DNA of 22,029 nt from Candidatus Collierbacteria bacterium (GCA_903873735.1 CAIQPO010000090.1:1-22029), one strand, 5' to 3'. Positions 1 through 6,584 are shown, counted from the stretch's first letter. Program-made: numbers and translations. The notes: generated by a model from the letters alone, not told the origin.

Positions 1-114
1 AGCCACAATATCAATCTCCACTCCCATTTTTTCCAGTTCCTTAATCACCCCAATGTGTGCCAAACTTCTTGCTCCACCACTACCTAATGCGATACCTACC
101 TTTTTGTTTCTCAT
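1..114 (-). CDS. Patatin-like phospholipase, N-terminal fragment (cut by window edge)
   Basis: Thirty-eight codons are visible, starting at the ATG at 114 and running off the left edge. The translation starts MRNKKVGIALGSGGARSLAH and continues with a helix like IGVIKELEKMG. The G-S-G-G-A-R-S stretch matches the glycine-rich oxyanion-hole motif (usually GGGARG) of bacterial patatin-like proteins of the RssA/YlbK type, followed by the typical helix. Family members are cytoplasmic or peripheral serine hydrolases that cleave acyl esters of lipids with a Ser-Asp dyad. The nucleophile GxSxG lies outside the window, so activity cannot be judged. The gene is divergent from the dUTPase-like gene at 180. 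A TATATT hexamer lies 5 bases before the ATG on the minus strand. Confidence 0.8.
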   Translation of the reverse strand, partial: MRNKKVGIALGSGGARSLAHIGVIKELEKMGVEIDIVA

Positions 115-119
115 ACCTT

Positions 120-125
120 AATATA
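120..125 (-). promoter_or_regulatory. Putative -10 element of the patatin-like gene
   Basis: On the minus strand TATATT ends 5 bases before the ATG at 114. Transcription from it would begin at or next to the start codon, giving a leaderless or nearly leaderless mRNA. A short AAGG also lies directly before the ATG, but too close for normal Shine-Dalgarno spacing. No good -35 is seen. Confidence 0.35.
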
Positions 126-162
126 TCCCATTAGCAGAGATGAAATTGACAGTCTTATATTA

Positions 163-168
163 TATAAT
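163..168 (+). promoter_or_regulatory. Putative -10 element (TATAAT) of the dUTPase-like gene
   Basis: A perfect TATAAT ends 11 bases before the ATG at 180, with no Shine-Dalgarno sequence between. It lies in a very AT-rich divergent spacer (115-179). The minus strand also has TATAAT here (164 down to 159), so the spacer could fire both ways. Confidence 0.45.
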
Positions 169-179
169 TATGGCACTTT

Positions 180-1154
180 ATGCCACCAAAAACGGAGCGC
201 CGAACTGAAGCTACATTTCGCACCGAAATATACCCTGACTTACAGGCCTGTCCTTCTTGGATACCCGATCCAAACAGACCTCAATCTGATCTGTGTCTTG
301 TTGATACCAACATCGGTAAAGCTTCACTGGAGGTAGCGCCAGGAGAAACAGAGTTAATAAAAATTTCAGTTTCTTCAGACCAGCTCCCCCCAGTAGCCAT
401 CACTCCCAACTTACTTGGTAAGCTTAAAATTTCCACCAGAAGTTGCTTAGCCCAGTCTGGCGCTTTTCTTACTCTTCCTTCAGATCTCTGTCTGTCTCCC
501 AAGCAAACAGAGGCTCTATCTCATGCCAAAAAAATTAATGTCCCTGCTTTAATTACCAACTATGGTCCTAGTCGCTTAAAGTTCAACCTCCAAGATCGGT
601 TGGCTCGAATCTTTCACATAAACGACAAAGATCGTCTAGGCATTGCCGACACCACCAGTTTCACCCAGATGGGATATGTCGAAGGAGTTGAGGGTGTAGA
701 TTACGTCATCGGCGCCGAAGCAGATGGGTCAGCTTTCATTGCCCTAAGAGTAAGCCCTACAGAATATCATCTTCCAGCCAGAAAAACTCTAAGAATTTCT
801 AGTCGCCCCGATCTCTACCAAAATCTTTCTGCAGGCACACCTGGAAAAAGACAGCACCCCTTTCATCTCGTAGAAACCACTGCCATAGTCAATCTGCCAG
901 ATAACGTTTTGGGTTTGCTTTCACCCGAGCTAGACCCACCCACAGCCATTCACCTACCATCACACTTAATCGATCCAGGCACATCATGGAAAATTAGACT
1001 TGAGGTTTACGGTGAAATTTTACCCGCTGTCACCGCTTCTTGGGTAAAGCTAACACTACACCACTCACCCCTACTCGCTCACTCAATCAAGAATAATCAA
1101 AGCACCTACTCACCAGAATTAATAGGTATACAACCCCTCACCCAGACCGTATAA
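180..1154 (+). CDS. Tandem dUTPase/dCTP deaminase-fold protein
   Basis: A protein of 324 residues that looks like two dUTPase-fold halves. In the first half, residues 72-94 read like the family's 'P..l.G.l..RS.LA..G' signature (RSCLAQSG at 87-94), followed by a 'N.GP..LKF' strand at 127-135 like the dUTPase/Dcd uridine-binding hairpin region. The second half repeats the theme: an LPDNVLGLL strand at 239-247, then HLPSHLIDPG at 258-267 with the conserved D-P-G, then a KIRLEVYG strand. Family enzymes hydrolyse dUTP or deaminate dCTP. The classical catalytic 'GVID.DYRG' motif is not evident, so it may be degenerate or have another substrate. The next gene is pyrG, 9 bases downstream, which supports a pyrimidine-nucleotide role. 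Ordinary bacterial dUTPase is about 150 residues and Dcd about 190, so this length fits a duplication. Confidence 0.55.
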   Translation: MPPKTERRTEATFRTEIYPDLQACPSWIPDPNRPQSDLCLVDTNIGKASLEVAPGETELIKISVSSDQLPPVAITPNLLGKLKISTRSCLAQSGAFLTLPSDLCLSPKQTEALSHAKKINVPALITNYGPSRLKFNLQDRLARIFHINDKDRLGIADTTSFTQMGYVEGVEGVDYVIGAEADGSAFIALRVSPTEYHLPARKTLRISSRPDLYQNLSAGTPGKRQHPFHLVETTAIVNLPDNVLGLLSPELDPPTAIHLPSHLIDPGTSWKIRLEVYGEILPAVTASWVKLTLHHSPLLAHSIKNNQSTYSPELIGIQPLTQTV

Positions 1155-1155
1155 T
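1150..1155 (+). promoter_or_regulatory. Putative -10 element of pyrG overlapping the upstream stop codon
   Basis: TATAAT at 1150-1155 contains the TAA stop (1152-1154) of the dUTPase-like gene and ends 8 bases before the GTG start of pyrG at 1164. No Shine-Dalgarno sequence separates them. This looks like a near-leaderless promoter, though read-through from the upstream gene is also possible. Confidence 0.45.
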
Positions 1156-1163
1156 GAAATTCC

Positions 1164-2846
1164 GTGAGGTATATTTTTGTTTCTGGTGGAGTTGTTAGCG
1201 GACTTGGAAAAGGAATTACCGCCGCCTCTACCGGCCTCATACTTTCTTCTCTTGGTTTCAAAACCACCAATCTAAAAATCGACATGTACCTCAATGTCGA
1301 TGCTGGTACCATTCGACCTCAAGAACACGGTGAAGTCTTTGTCACACAGGATGGTCTAGAGACAGATCAAGACCTTGGCAACTACGAAAGATTTACTTCG
1401 CAATCACTACATCGAGAAAACTATCTCACTACCGGACAAATCTACCAAACAGTCATAAACAGAGAAAGGTCTTTTGGATACGAAGGTGAAGATGTTGAAG
1501 CGGTCCCACATGTTACTGATGAAATTATCAGAAGAATCAAGCTCGCGGGCAAAAGAAACAAGGCTGAAATCGTTATTGTTGAGCTCGGCGGCACTGTGGG
1601 TGAATACCAAAACATTCTATTTTTTGAGGCCAGTCGCATCCTTCATCTTAGGGAACCAAGGAAAGTTATACACATTCACGTCACCTATCTCCCCTTTCTG
1701 AAAAGCTTAGGAGAACTCAAAAGCAAACCAGCCCAGCAGTCATCTCAAGCGCTAAATGCTCTCGGAATCCAACCTGATTTTATTGTTGCTAGAGCTGAAA
1801 AAGACATCGACCAAAAACGCCGCCAGAAACTAGCCATATTTTCCAATCTCGACGAGTCTTCTATCATCTCTGCCCCAGACCTCGAATCAATTTACCAAGT
1901 ACCAGCCTTTCTAGAAAATCAAAATTTTGGAGAAAAAATCCTTAAAAAACTCCACTTGCATCACCGTTCAAAAAACCGCCAACCTTCCGACTGGACCAAA
2001 TTCGTAAATCGACTTAGCACTCCCAAAAATGAGGTTGCGATTGCTATGGTTGGAAAATATTTCCAAACAGGAGACTACAAGCTCTCCGACTCATATGTCT
2101 CAGTCATTGAAGCAATAAAACAAGCAGGTTGCTCTCAAAAAATTAAGCCCAATCTCTACTGGATAGACTCTCAGGATGTAGAAAACGGCAAGGTAGATTT
2201 ATCCAAATTCAACGGCATAATTGTTCCTCAAGGCTGGGGAAGCCGAGGAACTGAAGGGAAAATTAAAGCCGCTCAGTTCGCGAGAGAAAATAAAATTCCC
2301 TACTTAGGTCTTTGTTTTGGCATGCAAATGGCCGTCATCGAGTACGCCCGACACAAAGCCGGTTTAAAACAAGCAAACTCAACTGAGGTAGATCAGAAAA
2401 CTCCACACCCAGTTATTCATGTCATGCCAGACCAAATCAAGTACCTTAAAGCCAGGCAGTACGGTGGCACTATCAGACTTGGATCATGGCCATGTTTGCT
2501 CAAAAAAGGCTCTCTGCTCAAGAAACTGTATAAAAAGTACGGACAAGCAGATGCCCCATACCACACTGATAAACCCAAGACACCAATCCAGCATTCCGGT
2601 AATTACATCTATGAGAGACATCGCCACCGCTACGAACTAAACAATGAATACCGACAAGCTCTTGAAAAAGCTGGCCTCATTATTTCCGGCACCTCCCCAG
2701 ACAACAAACTCGTTGAGGCAATTGAGTTAAAAAATCATCCATTTTTTGTCGGAACCCAATTTCATCCAGAATACATCGCAAGACCCAAACACCCTCACCC
2801 AATTTTCCAAGGCTTTATCAAAGCCTGTCAAAATCGACTAAAATAA
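1164..2846 (+). CDS. pyrG: CTP synthase (glutamine-hydrolysing)
   Basis: A protein of 560 residues that makes CTP from UTP, ATP and glutamine, the last step of de novo pyrimidine nucleotide synthesis. The GTG start at 1164 puts the family's N-terminal strand right at the beginning: RYIFVSGGVVSGLGKGITA, including the P-loop G-L-G-K-G with Lys17. The synthetase domain spans about residues 1-270, with NVDAGT and HGEVFV as in the family. The class I glutamine amidotransferase domain covers about 290-560, with GLCFGMQMA carrying the nucleophile Cys384, and QFHPEY carrying His534 and Glu536 of the triad. Length and motifs are complete, so the enzyme should be active in the cytoplasm. It is downstream of the dUTPase-like gene and 4 bases upstream of uppP. 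Confidence 0.98.
   Translation: MRYIFVSGGVVSGLGKGITAASTGLILSSLGFKTTNLKIDMYLNVDAGTIRPQEHGEVFVTQDGLETDQDLGNYERFTSQSLHRENYLTTGQIYQTVINRERSFGYEGEDVEAVPHVTDEIIRRIKLAGKRNKAEIVIVELGGTVGEYQNILFFEASRILHLREPRKVIHIHVTYLPFLKSLGELKSKPAQQSSQALNALGIQPDFIVARAEKDIDQKRRQKLAIFSNLDESSIISAPDLESIYQVPAFLENQNFGEKILKKLHLHHRSKNRQPSDWTKFVNRLSTPKNEVAIAMVGKYFQTGDYKLSDSYVSVIEAIKQAGCSQKIKPNLYWIDSQDVENGKVDLSKFNGIIVPQGWGSRGTEGKIKAAQFARENKIPYLGLCFGMQMAVIEYARHKAGLKQANSTEVDQKTPHPVIHVMPDQIKYLKARQYGGTIRLGSWPCLLKKGSLLKKLYKKYGQADAPYHTDKPKTPIQHSGNYIYERHRHRYELNNEYRQALEKAGLIISGTSPDNKLVEAIELKNHPFFVGTQFHPEYIARPKHPHPIFQGFIKACQNRLK
2839..2844 (+). promoter_or_regulatory. Putative -10 element of uppP inside the end of pyrG
   Basis: TAAAAT ends 6 bases before the uppP ATG at 2851, exactly the distance that puts the first transcribed base on the start codon. 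It overlaps the last codon and stop (TAA 2844-2846) of pyrG. No ribosome binding site is present. Confidence 0.35.
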
Positions 2847-2850
2847 CTTC

Positions 2851-3609
2851 ATGACCATCCCCCAAACGATTCTTCTTTCAATTGTTGAAGGTGTTACTGA
2901 ATTTTTACCCATCAGTAGTACTGCTCATTTAATTCTAGCCGGGAAATTACTAAACATCGAAAGCACCGAGTTCACCAAATCCTTCGACATCATCATTCAG
3001 CTAGGTGCCATTCTCGCAGTGGTTTTTCTCTACCGACACAAAATCGTCCATTCATCTTTTAAATTATGGAAAAATATAATCACTGCCTTTATCCCCACAG
3101 GAATCGTTGGGGTTCTCCTCTACCCTCTCATCAAATCATATCTACTTGGCAACTCACTGGTTGCCTCCATTGCACTGATTTTGGGTGGAATTGCACTATT
3201 ATTCTTCGATAAATTCGAGCACCGCCTAACTTCCACTAAAAATCTCACTACCAAAAGCTATCTTTCTATTGGAATTTCTCAGTCGCTTTCAGTTATACCA
3301 GGAGTATCCAGATCCGCAGCCAGCATAGTAGGTGGGTTGTTTTCAGGTTTAGATCGAAAGCAAGCTGTAGAGTTTTCCTTCTTTCTTGCCATTCCTACCA
3401 TGTTCGCAGCCTCTACCTTAGACCTTATCAAAACCTCAACCACCTTTAGTTCGCAGGAAATTCAGCTTCTTTCTCTTGGGTTCATCTGTTCGTTTATCTC
3501 AGCCACCATTGCTGTAAAGGCTTTTGTCAGTTTTGTAAGCCACCACAACTTCACCGGATTCGCCATCTACCGCATCATCGCTGGAATAATTTTTCTAATC
3601 CTGAAATAA
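2851..3609 (+). CDS. uppP: Undecaprenyl-diphosphatase
   Basis: A polytopic membrane protein of 252 residues of the BacA/UppP family, which dephosphorylates undecaprenyl diphosphate so that the lipid carrier can be reused for peptidoglycan and other envelope polymers. Both signature regions are present. The N-terminal ExxxE motif is at Glu13 and Glu17 in EGVTEFLPISSTAHL, with the conserved Ser-Ser-Thr-Ala-His. The second, PGVSRSAAS from Pro150, holds the catalytic Arg154. Several hydrophobic segments of 18-22 residues follow the family layout, and the length is close to the usual 260-270. The gene begins 4 bases after pyrG and ends 3 bases before the stop of a convergent gene, with no terminator visible. 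Confidence 0.96.
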   Translation: MTIPQTILLSIVEGVTEFLPISSTAHLILAGKLLNIESTEFTKSFDIIIQLGAILAVVFLYRHKIVHSSFKLWKNIITAFIPTGIVGVLLYPLIKSYLLGNSLVASIALILGGIALLFFDKFEHRLTSTKNLTTKSYLSIGISQSLSVIPGVSRSAASIVGGLFSGLDRKQAVEFSFFLAIPTMFAASTLDLIKTSTTFSSQEIQLLSLGFICSFISATIAVKAFVSFVSHHNFTGFAIYRIIAGIIFLILK

Positions 3610-3612
3610 AAA

Positions 3613-3888
3613 TTACTTTCTCTTCTTAGAGGGCTTTGATTTAGACTTAGATTTAGATTTCGAAGATGCTACCTTTTTTACAACTTCCTTCTTAGCAGGC
3701 AATCTCCTAATCTTTCTCTCATCTTCAATTAGCTGTGCAAAAAACACTCTATACCCAACAAAACACAGAATTGCCACTACTGCCACCACCATCGCCGCCT
3801 GTGGATCAAGCGTAGCAGTCACCAACACAAAAGCGGCTGAAATAACAGTAAGAGCTACCTCAAACATACCATTCATATGATTCATCAT
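3613..3888 (-). CDS. Small two-helix membrane protein with Lys/Ser-rich tail
   Basis: I do not recognise a family. Starting at the ATG at 3888, which has an AGGA 11 bases upstream, the product is 91 residues. ATG codons at 3885, 3876 and 3867 are alternatives. Two hydrophobic helices (about residues 9-27 and 31-50, joined by TLDPQ) are followed by a strongly basic tail: a stretch rich in Lys and Arg, then alternating Lys-Ser pairs (KSKSKSKSK) ending in SKKRK. The tail would face the cytoplasm by the positive-inside rule and could bind nucleic acid, the membrane surface or a partner. The frame is open further upstream to 3990, but that would overlap the divergent synthase gene and pass through its promoter. 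TATACT on the minus strand (3924 down to 3919) could be its -10. Confidence 0.7.
   Translation of the reverse strand: MMNHMNGMFEVALTVISAAFVLVTATLDPQAAMVVAVVAILCFVGYRVFFAQLIEDERKIRRLPAKKEVVKKVASSKSKSKSKSKPSKKRK
3634..3660. repeat. Imperfect 6-base tandem repeat encoding the Lys-Ser tail
   Basis: About four copies of a TTAGAT-like unit (plus strand; AAATCT on the coding strand), with single-base changes between copies. Because the unit is 6 bases, gain or loss of one changes the tail of the small membrane protein by one Lys-Ser pair and does not shift the frame. Confidence 0.6.
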
Positions 3889-3946
3889 ATTACTAATAAT
3901 CCTACTGTCCTTGATACCAGTATATACCATTCCATCAGCTCTTTGA

Positions 3947-3952
3947 TACACT
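3947..3952 (+). promoter_or_regulatory. Putative -10 element of the alpha-oxoamine synthase gene
   Basis: TACACT ends 8 bases before the ATG at 3961, with no Shine-Dalgarno sequence. It lies in the divergent spacer shared with the small Lys/Ser-tail gene. It supports 3961 rather than the upstream in-frame ATG at 3877 as the start. Confidence 0.35.
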
Positions 3953-3960
3953 ATTGGCAT

Positions 3961-5160
3961 ATGACCAGATATCAATCCGACCTCGAACAACTACGCTCTG
4001 CAGGAGCAATAAAACACTACCGCCAAGTCTCCTCTCCTCAAGGTGCATGGATTAAAGTAGATGGTAGCAAAGTCCTCAATCTTTGTTCAAACAATTATCT
4101 AGGACTCGCCAATCATCCAAAGGTCACTAAAGCAGCCATCAAGGCTATCGAGAAGTATGGTGTTGGTACTGGGGCAGTCAGAGCATTATCTGGCAACTCA
4201 ATTCTCCATGAAAAACTTGAAACAGAACTAGCTTCATTTAAAGGTTGCCAATCAGCCTTTGTGGTTCAGAGTGGGTTTATCGCCAACATAGTTGCTGTTC
4301 AAACGCTTCTAGATAAAGAGGATATTGTCATTTCTGATGAACTAAACCACGCCAGTATCATCGATGCTGTCAGGATCGCCCAAGTCGAAAACAAGTTCAT
4401 TTACACCCACAACGACATGAAATCTCTCGAAGAAAAACTACTTCAGGCCTCTAAGCTAAAGGAGACACCAAGAGCCGATGGCAGAGAAAAATTAATTCTC
4501 ATTATTACCGACGGCGTTTTCAGTATGGATGGTGACATTGCCCCCCTACCTGAAATTGTCACCCTTGCAAAAAAATACCACGCTCTTACTATGGTAGACG
4601 ACGCTCACGGAGAGGGAGTTTTAGGCAAAGGCAAGGGGATAGTCGAGCACTTCCGTCTTCATGGACAAGTAGATATCGAGGTAGGTACTCTTTCAAAAGC
4701 TTTGGGGGTAATCGGAGGATGCATCGCCGGGAACCATGACCTCATCACCTACTACAAACAAAAAGCTCGACCATTCCTCTTCTCCACAGGACTTTCCATC
4801 CCAGACACAGCCGCACTAAGAGAATCAGTGAACATTCTTAGCAAATCAAACAAACTTGTTAGTAAGTTGTGGAAAAATGGCCAGTACCTAAACAACTCCC
4901 TAAAATCTTTAGGACTAGACACTGGCAATACTCAAACTCCAATCACCCCCCTAATGCTTGGAGACGAACAGTTGGCACGAGATTTTTCTGCAGAACTCTT
5001 CAAAAATAAGGTCTTTGCCACTCCTATCGTTTTCCCAATGGTTCCCAAAGGCAAAGCCAGAATTAGATTAATGCCTAGCGCTAGTCACTCCACAGAAGAT
5101 CTTGATTTTGCTCTCAAAGCTATCAAAAAAACCGCCCAAAAATTAAAGGTCATCAAGTAA
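3961..5160 (+). CDS. Alpha-oxoamine synthase: glycine C-acetyltransferase / 8-amino-7-oxononanoate synthase family
   Basis: A PLP-dependent fold type I enzyme of 399 residues. Family members condense an amino acid with an acyl-CoA with loss of CO2 (Kbl: glycine and acetyl-CoA; BioF: alanine and pimeloyl-CoA or -ACP; Spt: serine and palmitoyl-CoA). Visible hallmarks are the N-terminal LNLCSNNYLGLANHP, the GTGAVRALSGNS glycine-rich loop, DELNHASIIDA with the PLP-stacking His, the VDDAHGEGVLG strand whose Asp contacts the PLP nitrogen, and the VGTLSKALGVIGG motif with Schiff-base Lys246. The ATG at 3961 gives the usual length; an in-frame ATG 28 codons earlier overlaps the divergent gene and is unlikely. 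There is no tdh, bio or sphingolipid gene nearby, so the substrate is undecided; Kbl-type is the usual annotation. A strong terminator follows. Confidence 0.9.
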   Translation: MTRYQSDLEQLRSAGAIKHYRQVSSPQGAWIKVDGSKVLNLCSNNYLGLANHPKVTKAAIKAIEKYGVGTGAVRALSGNSILHEKLETELASFKGCQSAFVVQSGFIANIVAVQTLLDKEDIVISDELNHASIIDAVRIAQVENKFIYTHNDMKSLEEKLLQASKLKETPRADGREKLILIITDGVFSMDGDIAPLPEIVTLAKKYHALTMVDDAHGEGVLGKGKGIVEHFRLHGQVDIEVGTLSKALGVIGGCIAGNHDLITYYKQKARPFLFSTGLSIPDTAALRESVNILSKSNKLVSKLWKNGQYLNNSLKSLGLDTGNTQTPITPLMLGDEQLARDFSAELFKNKVFATPIVFPMVPKGKARIRLMPSASHSTEDLDFALKAIKKTAQKLKVIK

Positions 5161-5165
5161 AAATA

Positions 5166-5185
5166 AAGGCCGGTTTCCCGGCCTT
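5166..5185. terminator. Bidirectional intrinsic terminator between convergent genes
   Basis: A perfect 8-bp stem, AAGGCCGG pairing with CCGGCCTT around a TTTC loop, lies 5 bases after the synthase stop. T-rich sequence follows on both strands: ATTATTTTATTT on plus and TATTTTTA on minus. It can end transcription of both the synthase gene and the minus-strand gene that stops at 5193. Confidence 0.9.
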
Positions 5186-5192
5186 AATTATT

Positions 5193-5420
5193 TTATTTCT
5201 TCTTAAGTAACTTTTTCTTTGCCGCCACTACCGACTTCTTGGCCTTAGCTATCTCCACTTTCCCAACCTTCACAGCTTTATCTGCAGCTTTCTTTAAATT
5301 GTCTCTATTTTCTTTCTTTGATAAAAACAAAGCTGCAGCGCCAGCAGCAACTCCCAGTGTGGCAGCTCCTATCGCTCCAATTACTCCCTTACTAATCTTT
5401 CTTTTGGCAGGACTCTTCAT
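5193..5420 (-). CDS. Small Lys/Ala-rich single-pass membrane protein (YtxH-like)
   Basis: A product of 75 residues. A basic N-terminus (KRKISKG) is followed by one hydrophobic Gly/Ala-rich helix (about residues 13-33, VIGAIGAATLGVAAGAAALFL), then a long amphipathic Lys/Ala-rich segment (KKAADKAVKVGKVEIAKAKK) ending in KKKLLKKK. The layout resembles YtxH/gas-vesicle-like stress proteins, which are single-pass and then coiled, but the similarity is compositional only and I do not claim homology. The ATG at 5420 is preceded by a purine-rich AGAAAAGG, and TAGTAT at 5451-5446 on the minus strand could be the -10. It shares the terminator at 5166-5185 and is divergent from the VTT-domain gene. Confidence 0.7.
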   Translation of the reverse strand: MKSPAKRKISKGVIGAIGAATLGVAAGAAALFLSKKENRDNLKKAADKAVKVGKVEIAKAKKSVVAAKKKLLKKK

Positions 5421-5486
5421 ACCTTTTCTTTTCAGTTAATAACTAATACTATTTAACCACATTCCTCAACTGCTAATATTTTTCTA

Positions 5487-5492
5487 TATAAT
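5487..5492 (+). promoter_or_regulatory. Putative -10 element (TATAAT) of the VTT-domain gene
   Basis: A perfect TATAAT ends 8 bases before the TTG at 5501 and 11 before the ATG at 5504. No Shine-Dalgarno sequence is present between them, which points to a near-leaderless mRNA. The upstream 5421-5486 is AT-rich with no clear -35. Confidence 0.5.
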
Positions 5493-5500
5493 GAAGCTAC

Positions 5501-6058
5501 TTGATGAAAAAATACGGCAAGCTATTAAACATTACCATCGCCCTAATCACCTTCATAGTTCCCATTGCCTTAATCATATATTTCGCTAAAGATTTAAAAT
5601 CAGTTGAAAAATACATTCCAACGACAGGCATTGCTGGACCGCTCTTCTCTATATTACTGATGGGAATATTATCCGCCACACCCATACCTACCGACCCCAT
5701 CGTCATACTAAACGGAGCTATTTTTGGTCCATTTGTAGGTATCCTTGTATCATGGATGGGAAACAATCTGGCTGCTATCATTGAATACTTTATTGGTAGA
5801 AGCATTAGCACAGTAGCCGATTTTGAAAAACAAAAGAAAAAACTCCCCTTTGGTTTAAATAAATTTCCTGCAGACTCTCCCTGGTTCCTTATCTTTGGTA
5901 GATTTATTCCTCAGTTCGGAGGCAAACTAGTCAGTATAACTGGCGGCGTATACCATGTTAAATTCGGTAAATATCTATGGACCGCAATGGTTTCAAACCT
6001 AGCTGGTTCGATTTTACTTGCCTACGGGGGTCACTCTCTTCTCAAACTCCTCCCCTAA
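5501..6058 (+). CDS. VTT-domain (DedA/TVP38/TMEM64-type) membrane protein
   Basis: A polytopic membrane protein of about 184-185 residues. The start is either TTG at 5501 or, more likely, the next codon, ATG at 5504. An N-terminal transmembrane helix (about residues 10-28) is followed by a VTT/SNARE-associated-like core: ATPIPTDPIVILNGAIFGP in the first half, then GNNLAAIIEYFIGRSI, then the signature FGRFIPQFGGKLVSITGG near residue 140, and a C-terminal helix. DedA and TVP38 relatives act in membrane lipid homeostasis; bacterial members of this superfamily include undecaprenyl-phosphate and phosphatidylethanolamine flippases. The family's Gly-Arg-Phe-x-Pro is intact. A role next to uppP in carrier-lipid recycling is tempting but is inference; the synthase gene and a small gene lie between them. 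Confidence 0.8.
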   Translation: MMKKYGKLLNITIALITFIVPIALIIYFAKDLKSVEKYIPTTGIAGPLFSILLMGILSATPIPTDPIVILNGAIFGPFVGILVSWMGNNLAAIIEYFIGRSISTVADFEKQKKKLPFGLNKFPADSPWFLIFGRFIPQFGGKLVSITGGVYHVKFGKYLWTAMVSNLAGSILLAYGGHSLLKLLP

Positions 6059-6073
6059 CTCAAAGCCCTAAAA

Positions 6074-6496
6074 TTATCCAAAAAGTAAACCCAAAAGTTC
6101 AAGTAGCATCCCTAAGGAAATTGCCGCTGCTACCGCCACCAACACTATTTGGTAAAGCCACCCTGCCACCTGATTAATCGCCCCAAAATCAAACGGGTTG
6201 TATGCATATACAAAATACACAGAAATCAACGCTATCAAATTTATAAGAAACGATAAACCAGCAAACCACCTCCTTGAATCAAAAACTCTCTGCAGCATTC
6301 TCAGTGAGCTGTTAGCAATTACCAAACCCGAGGCTATCGGCAACCAACTGGTATATGATTCAGAAATTATCCTCCCCCCAAAGCTACCAATTAAATTCAA
6401 GAACCAAATAGACAGGATAGCCCCCACTGCTTCTCCAAACACCAAAACAAGTTTAGGTCCTAACTGTTTTTTAATTGTTTTAACACTCTTCTTCAT
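6074..6496 (-). CDS. Four-helix membrane protein, unknown function
   Basis: I do not recognise the family. From the ATG at 6496, which has AGGA 9 bases upstream, the product is 140 residues. The ATG at 6502 (spacing only 3) and a GTG at 6529 are alternatives. A basic start (KKSVKTIKKQLGPK) precedes four predicted transmembrane helices: LVLVFGEAVGAILSIWFLNLIG, WLPIASGLVIANSSLRML, WFAGLSFLINLIALISVYFV, and a C-terminal VAGWLYQIVLVAVAAAISLG followed by LLELLGLLFG. No catalytic motif is seen. The opposite strand is also open for 112 codons (6198-6536), but that translation has no protein-like pattern. The gene is convergent with the VTT-domain gene (15 bases between stops, no terminator) and divergent from the 138-residue membrane protein. 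Confidence 0.7.
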   Translation of the reverse strand: MKKSVKTIKKQLGPKLVLVFGEAVGAILSIWFLNLIGSFGGRIISESYTSWLPIASGLVIANSSLRMLQRVFDSRRWFAGLSFLINLIALISVYFVYAYNPFDFGAINQVAGWLYQIVLVAVAAAISLGMLLELLGLLFG

Positions 6497-6516
6497 CTTC
6501 ATTAATCCTACCAAAT

Positions 6517-6545
6517 TTGTTAAAAACACTCATTAGCCTTATAAT
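6517..6545 (+). promoter_or_regulatory. Sigma-70-type promoter of the 138-residue membrane protein gene
   Basis: TTGTTA at 6517-6522 (-35, four of six consensus bases), a spacer of exactly 17 bases, and a perfect TATAAT at 6540-6545 (-10). Transcription should begin near 6552, giving a leader of about 33 bases that contains the ribosome binding site. This is the best-formed promoter in the window. Confidence 0.75.
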
Positions 6546-6574
6546 ATACGGACCAATCGGACATTCACATCTGC

Positions 6575-6580
6575 AGGAGG
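6575..6580 (+). promoter_or_regulatory. Consensus Shine-Dalgarno sequence
   Basis: AGGAGG, followed by CACA and the ATG at 6585. It is a full consensus site and the strongest in the window; most neighbouring genes have none. Confidence 0.8.
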
Positions 6581-6584
6581 CACA

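Noticed and set aside
146..151. Perfect TTGACA (-35) before the dUTPase-like gene
   Set aside because: Only 11 bases separate it from the TATAAT at 163-168, too short for a sigma-70 spacer. The 17-base position is TATGGC, a poor -10. It may be chance.
3877..3960. Upstream in-frame ATG extending the alpha-oxoamine synthase by 28 residues
   Set aside because: The extension overlaps the divergent gene's start region, is not family-like, and would include the putative promoter of the gene; 3961 gives the usual length.
3889..3990. N-terminal extension of the Lys/Ser-tail membrane protein to 3990
   Set aside because: It would overlap the synthase coding region and its own likely -10 box; the downstream ATG has an AGGA upstream.
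5239..5439. Plus-strand frame of 66 codons opposite the Lys/Ala-rich small gene
   Set aside because: Its hydrophobic look comes from the complement of Lys/Ala codons; the minus-strand frame has a sensible start and shares a terminator.
6198..6536. Open frame of 112 codons on the plus strand opposite the four-helix membrane protein
   Set aside because: The minus-strand product has four clean hydrophobic helices and a Shine-Dalgarno site; the plus-strand translation has no such order.
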